Made by a program: the position numbers and the translations under genes
Notes under the pieces: generated by a model
Database searches by the model: none
The model's input: the letters and a program-made list of their open reading frames with translations, nothing else
Told to the model about the DNA's origin: nothing
Assembly: GCA_016785955.1 (NCBI GenBank)
Contig: JAEUWH010000113.1
Location: forward strand, 1 to 64,000
Direction: 5' to 3'
DNA length: 64,000 nt
DNA from: Pseudobdellovibrionaceae bacterium
GTDB lineage: Bacteria > Bdellovibrionota > Bdellovibrionia > Bdellovibrionales > Bdellovibrionaceae
Part shown: in pieces, positions 8,929 to 16,785 of the stretch
How the letters are laid out: every line of letters starts with the position of its first letter
How positions within the stretch are numbered: the first letter of the stretch is position 1

Positions 8929-9021
8929 TGAATTTACTACATGAATAAAGCTTAAAATGTCAGTCCAAATCAAATCATGTCATCTATATTAGACCTGGAA
9001 ACGTTAAGTTAAGTGAATTGC

Positions 9022-9038
9022 TAGGCACCAATCTTGTA
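9022..9038 (+). promoter_or_regulatory. Candidate sigma54 (-24/-12) promoter
   Basis: AGGCACCAATCTTGT matches the TGGCAC-N5-TTGC consensus in the GG dinucleotide and in spacing, but has TTGT instead of TTGC at -12. It lies 27 bp upstream of the GTG start of a sigma54-dependent activator gene, so the operon may be self-activated. An AGGAGGGG-like ribosome site (GGAGGGG) lies between. Confidence 0.45.
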
Positions 9039-9064
9039 CTACGGCATATCGGAGGGGTACTTGG

Positions 9065-10453
9065 GTGAAGCATTGCATACTCTTAATAGACGATAACATT
9101 GCTTATCGTCGTTCAAAAACAGACTTCCTTGAAGACGAAGGCTTCTTCGTTCGCGCAGTCGAAAGCGGAGATGAAGGCATTGCCCTCATCCGACAGCATG
9201 TTTTTCCCTTTTCACTCGCATTGGTTGATTACCATATGCCGGATATGAAAGGACCACAAACGATTCAAAAAATTCGGGAGCTGGACCCAAACATTACGAT
9301 CTTAGCTTTATCTGGCGATGACTCAATTGAAGCCCATAACGAATCTTTGGAATCGGGAGCTGTTTTCTTTGTCGGTAAAGACGTCGGCGAAGCCAAATTC
9401 CTTGGGATACTTCATCGAGCCTGTCGCGAAATCGAAAGACGCACCAAACCTGTCGTTATCGCTCCACATAATGAGAACCAGAAACTGATCGCATCCGTTG
9501 GGATGGTTGGCGTATCCGAGGCTATGGCCGAAGTCGCAAGGTTAATTTTAAAATTTGCTCCTTCCTCTGATTCCGTGCTCATACGAGGCGAAAATGGCAC
9601 TGGGAAAGAACGTGTCGCTAGAGGCATCCATCAAAATTCAAATAGAAAAACAAAGCCTTTTGTTGCTGTGAACTGTGCTGCTATTCCAGAAAATTTGATT
9701 GAGAGCGAACTATTCGGTCATGAAAAGGGAGCCTTCACAGGAGCAATACGACCGCGGATCGGACACTTTGAAGCTGCGGACGGAGGAACAATATTTTTGG
9801 ATGAAATCGGAGAAATGCCGAAGCATCTGCAAGCAACCCTTCTTAGGGTCTTGCAAGAGAAGACGATTACTCCAGTTGGCGCTGTTACAAGTCGGAAGGT
9901 TGATTTCAGATTGATCTCAGCAACCAATGCGGATCTTGAAACACTCATCGCAGAAAAAAGCTTTCGCGAAGATCTATTCTTTCGACTTAATGTTCTACCT
10001 ATCAACATTAAGCCGCTTCGTGATCGTCCAGAAGATATTCCAGTTTTAGCGCACTCGTTCTTAGAAAAAGTTAATCAGGAGTCTGGAGAGCGGAAAGTAT
10101 TGCTCGAAAGTGCTGCCGAAGAACTTCAAAAAATGAAGTGGCCTGGGAATGTTCGTGAACTTGAACATTGCATACGCTTTCTTGCGAATATGTCTTCAGA
10201 AAAGACCTTGGATGCCAGCCTATTAAAGAGCCGCAGCGATCTGAATAGGCCGAAGCAAAAACCAGCCGATTTAGAGGCACTCAAATTCACGCAAATGTCT
10301 TCTGAGAAGACTTTGGTTTTGAAGGCTCTTGAGCAAGGTGGAAATATTTCCGCAGCGGCCCGGATTTTAAATATCAGCCGAAGCACTGTCCGAGAGAAAA
10401 TGAAGAAGTACGATATAGAGTTCAAACCACTTACCGAGGGGGTAGAAGTATGA
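9065..10453 (+). CDS. Sigma54-dependent response regulator, NtrC class
   Basis: 462 residues from a GTG start preceded by GGAGGGG. Receiver domain about 1-122: acidic pair D9/D10, phospho-acceptor D55 in LVDYHMPDMKG, and the conserved lysine in FFVGKD. AAA+ domain about 145-380: Walker A GENGTGKE (175-182), the sigma54-contact loop GAFTGA (222-227), Walker B TIFLDEIGE and arginine-rich FREDLFFRLNVLP. C-terminal Fis-type HTH about 426-450 (NISAAARILNISRSTVREKM). All activator elements are intact. MSSEKTL occurs twice in the linker (376-382 and 411-417). It heads a five-gene operon whose last gene is a hybrid histidine kinase, its likely partner. Confidence 0.93.
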   Translation: MKHCILLIDDNIAYRRSKTDFLEDEGFFVRAVESGDEGIALIRQHVFPFSLALVDYHMPDMKGPQTIQKIRELDPNITILALSGDDSIEAHNESLESGAVFFVGKDVGEAKFLGILHRACREIERRTKPVVIAPHNENQKLIASVGMVGVSEAMAEVARLILKFAPSSDSVLIRGENGTGKERVARGIHQNSNRKTKPFVAVNCAAIPENLIESELFGHEKGAFTGAIRPRIGHFEAADGGTIFLDEIGEMPKHLQATLLRVLQEKTITPVGAVTSRKVDFRLISATNADLETLIAEKSFREDLFFRLNVLPINIKPLRDRPEDIPVLAHSFLEKVNQESGERKVLLESAAEELQKMKWPGNVRELEHCIRFLANMSSEKTLDASLLKSRSDLNRPKQKPADLEALKFTQMSSEKTLVLKALEQGGNISAAARILNISRSTVREKMKKYDIEFKPLTEGVEV

Positions 10454-10734
10454 AAAAGAAAATCTTAATAGTTGTAGCAGCCTTAATTGGAGTGAACGTC
10501 ACTGCGTTTGCTGATGCCGAACAGGCCAAGAATTTAACACCACTTCAAAAAGCGCAGATCGCTTGGGCCATCAGAATTTTGGGTGAAACAAAAACACTGA
10601 CGATCGATCAAAATCAGTGTGTTGAGTTCGACCAAGACATTTTAAATGTCCTTGAAGCCGATGGTCATATTCAATCAGGTGGGGCAAAGCCCTCGTCTAT
10701 ATGCGTAGGTGCCAACGGTGGAATTACAAAGTAG
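10450..10734 (+). CDS. Small secreted two-cysteine protein
   Basis: 94 residues. Its ATG overlaps the regulator stop (ATGA), with GAGGGGG upstream. The signal peptide is clear: KKK then ILIVVAALIGVNVTAFA, cleavage likely after A21. The mature ~73 residues begin DAEQAKNLTPLQKAQIAW, contain a short amphipathic helix, and carry two cysteines, C57 and C85, the second in a Gly/Ser-rich tail (SGGAKPSSICVGANGG). I recognise no family. Encoded between a sigma54 regulator and a peptide-binding protein, it could be a secreted signal, a sensor accessory protein or a substrate; these are guesses from context. Confidence 0.75.
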   Translation: MKKKILIVVAALIGVNVTAFADAEQAKNLTPLQKAQIAWAIRILGETKTLTIDQNQCVEFDQDILNVLEADGHIQSGGAKPSSICVGANGGITK

Positions 10735-10739
10735 TATAT

Positions 10740-12278
10740 ATGAAAAAGGTAAACTTTAAGATCATGCCAATTGTTGGCCTTGCGGTTTTTGCAGCGGGAG
10801 CAGTTTTTATGAAATCATCAAACTATGAGAGAACTTTACGAGTTGCATTTCCAGTTAAGTTGAAAGCAGCGGCGTATGAGCCAACAAATATCAATCTCGA
10901 TCACGAATACATTTTTTTAGAGAATGTCTTTTCACCACTTGTGGAGATCTCAAAAGATGGATCTATCGAATCCGGTGTGGCTGAAAAAATGGATTGGATA
11001 GGAGACGAATTAAAACTGACTATCAGAAAAACATTAAAGACAGCTTCTGGAAAACAGATCACTCCCGATGACGTTGTCTTTTCCCTGAAGCGATTATTGG
11101 TTCTTTCCGGAAATACTCACGGTAATTTCAAGGACATTGTTTGCCCAGGGGTAAACTTGAAAACTGTAGAAGATGACTGCCCTGGAATTAGAAAAGACCA
11201 AGACAGTGTTTTTCTGAATGCCAAAGGTCGAAAATCTTTTTTGATGCCGATGCTTGGAGCTATTGATTTTGCTGTAATTCCCAGAGCGAGCGTCGATCCG
11301 AAGACTTTGAAGATAGTTGATTTTTCTGAAACCAGCGGACCTTATTGGTTAGAGAAAGAAGATGAATCGGGAGAGGCTACACTGAAGCTAAACCCGCATC
11401 ACTATTTTGCATCAAAGAAAGTCGCGGAAAAAATCATCTTTGTTCCTACGGATACAACGAAGCCTGAAAGTAGCTTGAAAGATTTAGAAGAAGGTCGTGT
11501 TGACCACTTAACAACAATTGATGCGTCGAAAGCAGATAAGATTATTCGCTTTGCGCAGAAGCATCCAGACTTTGAAAGTCACGTTACAATGAAAATTCGT
11601 AGCCTATTCATTGTTTTCACAGAACGAGGACGCAAAGAACTGTCTTCTGATGAACGTCGTTATATTGGCGACAAGGTGAAAACCGTATTTTCTTCGATCT
11701 ACGCAGAGATTCCTGGTTTTGAGCAGCGAGCTGAGTTTTTTCCGAGTCTCGGCGAAGGTGGCCTTACTCAAACACAACGAAAAAAATTAGAATCTATGCG
11801 TGAGTTGAAGAAAGAAGAACCAAAGAAGAACTTCAAAATCGGGATAATCAAAAGAACTGGCTATGAAGAGTGGGCGAATCCTATCGCGGCTGCTTTGCCA
11901 CAGGCCGAGTGCTACAAGGAGACGAACGTTCCTGATTTCAAGAAGTATGATAAGTCAGACGATGTTCCTCATGCATGGATCGCCTCTACTGATACGGGAT
12001 TCATGGAAGACATCAGTTTGATTTCTTATTCTCTCAACGCTGGTCTACTGGGGCTGTCAAAGGAACAGCGATCTAAATGGTTAGCTGATTATATGGCGAC
12101 CGACGACAAAGGCTCACGCATCAATAAGCTCAAAGAACTGCACTACCAAGCCCTCGCAGAACCAGCCATTGTTCCGTTGATTGCCTCTCCGTATGCTGCA
12201 CTGGCAAGAAAACCTTGGAAGATCGAACTTTCAGATCTTTACGCAAATAATCAATTATGGCGAATCACACTCCGCTAG
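10740..12278 (+). CDS. Family-5 extracellular solute-binding protein (peptide type)
   Basis: 512 residues from the ATG at 10740, five bases after the preceding stop; an upstream in-frame ATG at 10701 lies inside the previous gene. One N-terminal hydrophobic stretch (IMPIVGLAVFAAGAVFM) acts as signal or anchor; no lipobox. The body follows the DppA/OppA plan: LENVFSPLVEISKDGSIESG near the start, then LTIRKTLKTASGKQITPDDV and VFSLKRLL. There are no ABC permease or ATPase genes in the operon, so it may not feed a dedicated transporter and could act as a periplasmic peptide sensor. Its 3' end overlaps the YcaO gene by 22 bp. Confidence 0.82.
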   Translation: MKKVNFKIMPIVGLAVFAAGAVFMKSSNYERTLRVAFPVKLKAAAYEPTNINLDHEYIFLENVFSPLVEISKDGSIESGVAEKMDWIGDELKLTIRKTLKTASGKQITPDDVVFSLKRLLVLSGNTHGNFKDIVCPGVNLKTVEDDCPGIRKDQDSVFLNAKGRKSFLMPMLGAIDFAVIPRASVDPKTLKIVDFSETSGPYWLEKEDESGEATLKLNPHHYFASKKVAEKIIFVPTDTTKPESSLKDLEEGRVDHLTTIDASKADKIIRFAQKHPDFESHVTMKIRSLFIVFTERGRKELSSDERRYIGDKVKTVFSSIYAEIPGFEQRAEFFPSLGEGGLTQTQRKKLESMRELKKEEPKKNFKIGIIKRTGYEEWANPIAAALPQAECYKETNVPDFKKYDKSDDVPHAWIASTDTGFMEDISLISYSLNAGLLGLSKEQRSKWLADYMATDDKGSRINKLKELHYQALAEPAIVPLIASPYAALARKPWKIELSDLYANNQLWRITLR

Positions 12279-13054
12279 CCTCGTGGCTTTATTCCAAACG
12301 GACCGAGTTGAGCGCTCGATTTCGAGAGTTCAACTGGCCTTCACGGATCTTTCCGGGCGTCTTCGACTTTGAGACCACGATTAGCTGGCAAGGTATCGAG
12401 GCGAATGGTCGAGGCGTTGATTCGAGCAGAGAAATTGCTCTGGAAAAGTCCGTTGCCGAAGCCATTGAGCGTTTAATTTGTCTAACTTTAGGATTTGATT
12501 CCGTCGGCTTTGCTATCGCCGGAACGCACGATCCGTCTCAACACGCGAAAAACGAATGCCTAGAAAGATTCTTCCTTAATGAACACTTGAAAAATGGCAC
12601 TTCACTTTACAACTTAAACGTGGATTTTCCTGAAGCAGAGAAATTAAAGAGACTAGCACCAACGGCTGAAGTCAGCTTTTACAGAATGAATACACCGAAA
12701 AATCTTTTTGGCATCTCTTGCCGTATTCATTTGGCTGATTCAAAGAAAACGTCTTTAGGCTTTGCACTTTCTGAAACTTTAGACCATGCGGCACGACGTT
12801 CTTTCTTTGAAGCACTTCCCAGTTTTGCATGGCTAGCTTCAGTCGAAAAACTTGAATTGAATGAGCTTCCTTGGCATTTGAAGACTGAGTTTATCGAAAA
12901 ACTAGAATCGTTATTTGCTGAGGATGACAGACTTAAGGCAGATCAAATGAAATCTCCCTCCCTATCATCCATCGAGCTAGATTTGACCTCGTTACCTATT
13001 TTTGAAGGCGCACCGATCCAGACAGCTCGCTACCAGATTGCGAGTTTAGAATGA
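12257..13054 (+). CDS. Compact YcaO-domain protein
   Basis: 265 residues, shorter than most YcaO proteins (about 400 or more). ATP-site motifs of the family are visible: GRGVDSSREIALEKSVAEAI followed by ERL (E68, E71, R72) and HAKNECLERFF (E100, E103, R104), with the typical TLGFDSVGFAIAG between them and LGFALSETLDHAARRSFFEA near residue 170. YcaO enzymes use ATP to activate peptide backbone amides, making azolines or thioamides. No partner dehydrogenase or E1-like gene is nearby. The start overlaps the binding-protein gene and its stop overlaps the kinase gene (ATGA), so it is tightly coupled to both. Substrate unknown. Confidence 0.75.
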   Translation: MANHTPLASWLYSKRTELSARFREFNWPSRIFPGVFDFETTISWQGIEANGRGVDSSREIALEKSVAEAIERLICLTLGFDSVGFAIAGTHDPSQHAKNECLERFFLNEHLKNGTSLYNLNVDFPEAEKLKRLAPTAEVSFYRMNTPKNLFGISCRIHLADSKKTSLGFALSETLDHAARRSFFEALPSFAWLASVEKLELNELPWHLKTEFIEKLESLFAEDDRLKADQMKSPSLSSIELDLTSLPIFEGAPIQTARYQIASLE

Positions 13055-14619
13055 AAATCCAGTCACCTGGGCAAAGAATAAAAGCCTTCGAGCAAAAACA
13101 GGTCATTGTGTCTGGTTTGTGCTTTTTATTTCTTGCGGGGTTAGCGGTCGTATTCAATGCGCTTCATTTACAAAATGTCGCAGAGGAAAATACTCGATTC
13201 CTCTCCCGCATGGTTAAAATTGGAGACTTTCGAGAAGCCAGTTTGATTTTGCAACAAGCTAGGCTTTCGAGCTTCACGATGATTCACTATAGATCAACAG
13301 AGCCGGGTCGTTCTTTTGTCATCCCTCCAAAGGCTGAGATTTTCAAAGAAGACAGCTATTTGAACAAAATTCTACGAGACGAAATCGCCGTTCGAGTTGA
13401 TGTTAGCACAGCAACTCATTCTGGCGATGAAATTATATTTGAATACGAACGTTTCCGACTTGTGCCCTATGCGATTTTGATTTGGTTCATTTTGAACATG
13501 ATCTCGATTCCCCAGACACGCTTTTTGAAACGTCGCCTATTGGAGCAATTTGACCGTGATATTGAAATTGAAAAGAAAATTGCAAAAACTGAAGTGGCTC
13601 AACAAGTTCGTCATAATCTTAGAACTCCACTGGCAGCTTTAATGCACATTCCAAGTAAGCTTCCCAAAAGCGTGACCCGAGAACGCGAGCTTCTGGAGCT
13701 AACCATCGGCCAAATCCGCGACCTAATCTCAAAGCTTGATGATCGTCCAAATAATGGGTTTGATGAGGTTTACTCTACCGATATTTACAGCACGCTAGAA
13801 CAAGCGAAACGCGAGTTGACCGCCGCTTCTCCGAAAAGCATCGAATTTATCTTCGATACTGAGGACATTGTTGCATCAGCACTTGTGAAACACATTCCAT
13901 TTGAGTTGCGATCTATCTTGGGAAACATCGTCAACAATTCTATTGAGGCCATGAATTCAACTGGAAAAATCTTTGTACGGATTCGAGATCTTGCATCTGA
14001 AATTTCTATTTCTGTATCTGACAATGGAATCGGAATTAAACCAGAAAGTTTGCCTAAAGTTTTTCAGAAACATTTCTCTGAAGGGAAATCGAATGGATCT
14101 GGTATTGGTCTCTCTCACGCAAAAGAAAATGTTGAAGCATGGGGTGGCCGCATCGGAGTTGAATCAACATCGAATATTGGAACGACTGTAACTGTGAATC
14201 TTCCAATCGTAGATCGAGCTGAATGGTATTTGCCTAGACTCAAATTTAATTCTTCGTCAAAGATCGTTGTAATCGACGATCAGGATTCAGCTTTAGAACT
14301 CTGGAAAATAAAGTTTGAAGAGTCGCAGATTCTTTCTCAAGTGAGGCTATCGACAGATTCGCAAAGTTTAAATATCGATTCATCTCTGTTGGGCAAATCC
14401 GCTAAAGACTTTACCTATTTGATAGATCACGACCTATCTTCTAAAGTTTCAGGATTTGAGCTTTTGACGAGGCTTCCAAACGAATCGTTACGTTGTTTAG
14501 TTACTGGTAATTTCGATGATACAAATTTAAGAGCTTCTTGTGAAGCCACCGGCGTTTACATCATTCCCAAAAGTTGCATTTCTACTTTACCTGTGGTGGT
14601 AACAAGTCCCATGCTTTAA
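13051..14619 (+). CDS. Hybrid sensor histidine kinase
   Basis: 522 residues. Two membrane helices (about 18-38 and 139-155) flank a ~100-residue periplasmic sensing region without a recognised fold. The dimerisation/phosphorylation segment has H188 in QVRHNLRTPLAAL. The ATPase domain shows the N box LGNIVNNSIEAM, G1 SDNGIGI and G2 GSGIGLSHAKENVEAWGG. The last ~120 residues form a receiver-like domain (KIVVIDDQDSA, YLIDHDLSSKVSGFELL with acceptor D459 or D461, LVTGNF, IPKS). It overlaps the YcaO gene by 4 bp and is the likely cognate kinase of the operon's sigma54 response regulator. Confidence 0.92.
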   Translation: MKIQSPGQRIKAFEQKQVIVSGLCFLFLAGLAVVFNALHLQNVAEENTRFLSRMVKIGDFREASLILQQARLSSFTMIHYRSTEPGRSFVIPPKAEIFKEDSYLNKILRDEIAVRVDVSTATHSGDEIIFEYERFRLVPYAILIWFILNMISIPQTRFLKRRLLEQFDRDIEIEKKIAKTEVAQQVRHNLRTPLAALMHIPSKLPKSVTRERELLELTIGQIRDLISKLDDRPNNGFDEVYSTDIYSTLEQAKRELTAASPKSIEFIFDTEDIVASALVKHIPFELRSILGNIVNNSIEAMNSTGKIFVRIRDLASEISISVSDNGIGIKPESLPKVFQKHFSEGKSNGSGIGLSHAKENVEAWGGRIGVESTSNIGTTVTVNLPIVDRAEWYLPRLKFNSSSKIVVIDDQDSALELWKIKFEESQILSQVRLSTDSQSLNIDSSLLGKSAKDFTYLIDHDLSSKVSGFELLTRLPNESLRCLVTGNFDDTNLRASCEATGVYIIPKSCISTLPVVVTSPML

Positions 14620-14692
14620 ATTTTTCTCAGCTTCTTCTGCCTTGCAATAAAGACAAGTGAATTCAGATAATAGCAAGTGCTTGAAAAATTCC

Positions 14693-14720
14693 AAAGAGCA
14701 ATCGTATAAAAAAGCTCTTT
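14693..14720. terminator. Candidate terminator between convergent genes
   Basis: Inverted repeat AAAGAGC and GCTCTTT with a 14-nt loop, followed on the plus strand by AGAAAAAATTTT. It lies between the ends of the kinase gene and the opposing zinc-ribbon gene. The stem is short and the loop long, so support is weak. Confidence 0.35.
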
Positions 14721-14734
14721 AGAAAAAATTTTCG

Positions 14735-15172
14735 CTATGAACACAACTCCTCAACTTCGTCAGTACGGAAGTAAGTTGAACCACCATCGAAAGAGACAAT
14801 CGCACCTTCAGCCTCTTCGTTAGATTCGTGCTCAACGACGGCACAACGCCAAGCAATCGGATCATTTTCTTTCATGATTGTAACAGTATCAAACTCCATC
14901 CAACCAACCTTAGTCGTTTCTGGATAGCATTCGCGAATCATGTTCTCGAAAGATTCTTCAATATCGACAGGTGTGAGGTCAGTTTCAAGAATATGCTTGA
15001 TAACCCAATCTGTACCGTATTCGCAGCCAACACCATCCACCGAGCGCATAAGATCATCTGAACCGCATGATTTACAACGACCGGACGGACATTCATGGTA
15101 GCAGTTGTAGCAAAACGAAATTGAGCGATTGAAAGCAAGTTGAGTCAGTTTTTCTTTAAGTTCAGAGTTCAT
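14735..15172 (-). CDS. Small zinc-ribbon protein of unknown function
   Basis: 145 residues from the ATG at 15170-15172, chosen because AAAGGGAG lies just upstream; the frame extends further but without a ribosome site. A cysteine cluster near residues 21-36 (CYNCYHECPSGRCKSCGSDD) suggests a zinc ribbon. The rest is acidic (many Glu/Asp) with no signal peptide. I do not recognise a named family. It lies beside a recombinase-like fragment, so it probably belongs to a mobile or plasmid-derived module. Confidence 0.65.
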   Translation of the reverse strand: MNSELKEKLTQLAFNRSISFCYNCYHECPSGRCKSCGSDDLMRSVDGVGCEYGTDWVIKHILETDLTPVDIEESFENMIRECYPETTKVGWMEFDTVTIMKENDPIAWRCAVVEHESNEEAEGAIVSFDGGSTYFRTDEVEELCS

Positions 15173-15405
15173 GTTTATCTCCCTTTGATTGGGCTTTGCC
15201 TCTTGCTTGAGGAGCCCTTCACAGAAGGAGTGGGCTCCGAGAAGGCAAACCAGCTCTGGAGAAGATCGACCGCGCATCGACACGCGAATGCGGCAGGGCT
15301 CATGACAGATCCCGAAGGGGCTGGCGTGACGCCTGTGCGGAGATGCGAGAAAAGGGCGATCTTCGTAAGAGCGTCTATCCAGCAGGGAGATTTGAAGTCT
15401 GAGTC
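15173..15405. other. GC-rich non-coding block between small genes
   Basis: Markedly richer in G and C than its surroundings, with several potential hairpins: GAGCCC...GGGCTC around 15209-15235 and GGCG TGA CGCC around 15324-15334. Read on the minus strand it is the leader of the zinc-ribbon gene. No convincing gene was found in either direction. It could be a structured leader RNA or a relic of a mobile element. Confidence 0.4.
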
Positions 15406-15627
15406 TTAAAACTGAGTTGATTTTCTTTCCGACTTTTTCGTTTTTGCTTCTTGCTTGTCCGACTCACGCGGAAAAAATCGAGGGCTTCCCCAAGTCTCCG
15501 TGCGCGATTCATAAATAAGCTTGGCTTGCGCGCGCCAGATCAGAGTTTGAATTTTATCAAGATTCATAGTCAGCAAGAATGCGAGCACTACTCCGGCTGC
15601 AATGGTGATGAGTTTATCCAAATTCAT
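15406..15627 (-). CDS. Small single-span membrane protein
   Basis: 73 residues from the ATG at 15625-15627, preceded by AAAGGGGGAA. A hydrophobic segment at about 5-22 (LITIAAGVVLAFLLTMNL) acts as signal anchor; the rest is charged and basic (KTKKSERKS near the end). It overlaps the end of the recombinase-like gene by 14 bp, so translation is probably coupled. No family recognised. Confidence 0.6.
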   Translation of the reverse strand: MNLDKLITIAAGVVLAFLLTMNLDKIQTLIWRAQAKLIYESRTETWGSPRFFPRESDKQEAKTKKSERKSTQF

Positions 15628-16108
15628 ATTTTCCCCCTTTGGATAAGATGACTTGTTTGTTTTCAAATCGAGCGACGATGTTCTGAAGAGCTGCCCAGCT
15701 CCAACTTTTTCCCGTGCGAGATGGAAGCTTGGCTCGATTCAGTTCTAAATTTATCTGATGTATGGTTCGACCCTGACTCCAGAGACGATGGATTTTTTGA
15801 AGAGTCGGAAACTCCCTTGGGTCTTTTACGATCTTCCCTTCAAAGTAGCAGAAGCCATAATACGGTAGAGCCGCTTGCTTGCCTGACTTTAGCGAACGCT
15901 TGTGAGTGACTTTAGGAGCCGGATTGCGCAGCGCTTGCCCCGCTCGTAGGAGACTAGAGCGCACACCATTTTTCGACATTCCAAGCTGATTCGAGATGTC
16001 GCGAAGGGACATGCCTTTAGAGTACATTTCGACTATGTTTTTATTGTCTTCAGCAGAAATTCGCTTGCTGATTTTGACGATAAATGTGGTGAAATCAATA
16101 GCTTGCAA
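15614..16108 (-). CDS. Recombinase-domain protein lacking the catalytic domain
   Basis: 164 residues, start probably TTG at 16106-16108. Residues about 18-52 form an HTH of resolvase type (MYSKGMSLRDISNQLGMSKN). Residues about 80-150 (PYYGFCYFEGKIVKDPREFP, LWSQGRTIHQINLELNRAKL, WSWAALQNIVARF) match the 'recombinase' DNA-binding region of large serine recombinases. The N-terminal resolvase domain with the catalytic serine is absent, so it cannot recombine DNA alone. It may be a regulator or a remnant of a phage/ICE integration gene. It is first in a minus-strand trio with two small genes. Confidence 0.72.
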   Translation of the reverse strand: MQAIDFTTFIVKISKRISAEDNKNIVEMYSKGMSLRDISNQLGMSKNGVRSSLLRAGQALRNPAPKVTHKRSLKSGKQAALPYYGFCYFEGKIVKDPREFPTLQKIHRLWSQGRTIHQINLELNRAKLPSRTGKSWSWAALQNIVARFENKQVILSKGGKYEFG

Positions 16109-16194
16109 GAGTTCGGTTATTGGGAAGCGTGGTTCACCACATAATTTTTAGATGGTTTTTGGACCTACAACTTAGATTGGTTCTCCTCCAAAGA

Positions 16195-16552
16195 CAGGGG
16201 CAGTCACCTCTAGTCTTTCTTTAGATGAGCAGACTCAATCTTTGTCTATAGTAAAAGAGAATACTTCTACGGTTGCCTCTGGTAAAGCTGCGACATCACA
16301 AATTGTATCTATCAAAGAAATTAAACTTGGCGATCATGTTTTTCCTAAGAAAACCATCAACCGATCAAATGCGAATTTAGCAGGTCTAGATTTGCTAGGA
16401 TCGCTTATTTTTCAACAGGAGTCCTTTTTGATACAGGAGCCGACACGACAGTTATTAATAAACGATTCATTAGCGAACATCCAAATTTATTCAAATGGCT
16501 GAGAAAAGAAAAATGGTACTTACGTGCAACCACACTTCAAAACTACCCCAGA
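16195..16552 (+). pseudogene. Broken aspartic-protease-like gene
   Basis: One frame from about 16195 reads LGDHVFPKKTI and NLAGLDLLGS, then loses sense near 16400-16425. From 16427 another frame reads FDTGADTTVINKRFISEHPN up to a stop at 16550-16552. DTGAD is the catalytic motif of retropepsin-like (clan AA) aspartic proteases and GLDLLGS resembles their later LLGxDxL motif, although here it comes first. A frameshift plus absent start and flanks indicate a decayed gene. The rest of 16109-16785 holds nothing else I can support. Confidence 0.5.
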
Positions 16553-16785
16553 TAGCACAAAGCTGAATAATTGTTCACAACAAGGAAATATTAATCCTTA
16601 CAACGGAAAGAAGGGCTATAAAAAATGAAACTCCCTGTTCCATGATTATAATAATTCACCACGTTCTTGTCTCGTGGTCACATTTGGATCACTCAGTGCT
16701 CCAGCACTGGAGCACTTTGAGAAGATAAAAATGGAATTAAATGGTCTCTCTAGATTAAATTATAAAAAATTTAGCCGGAGGAACT

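Noticed and set aside
10740-12278. Nickel or heme role for the family-5 binding protein
   Set aside because: No permease genes, metal-binding residues or transport context to support a substrate; peptide type left as the general class.
15140-15409. Plus-strand frame through the GC-rich block
   Set aside because: Runs antisense to the zinc-ribbon gene leader, with no signal for translation and no recognisable protein pattern.
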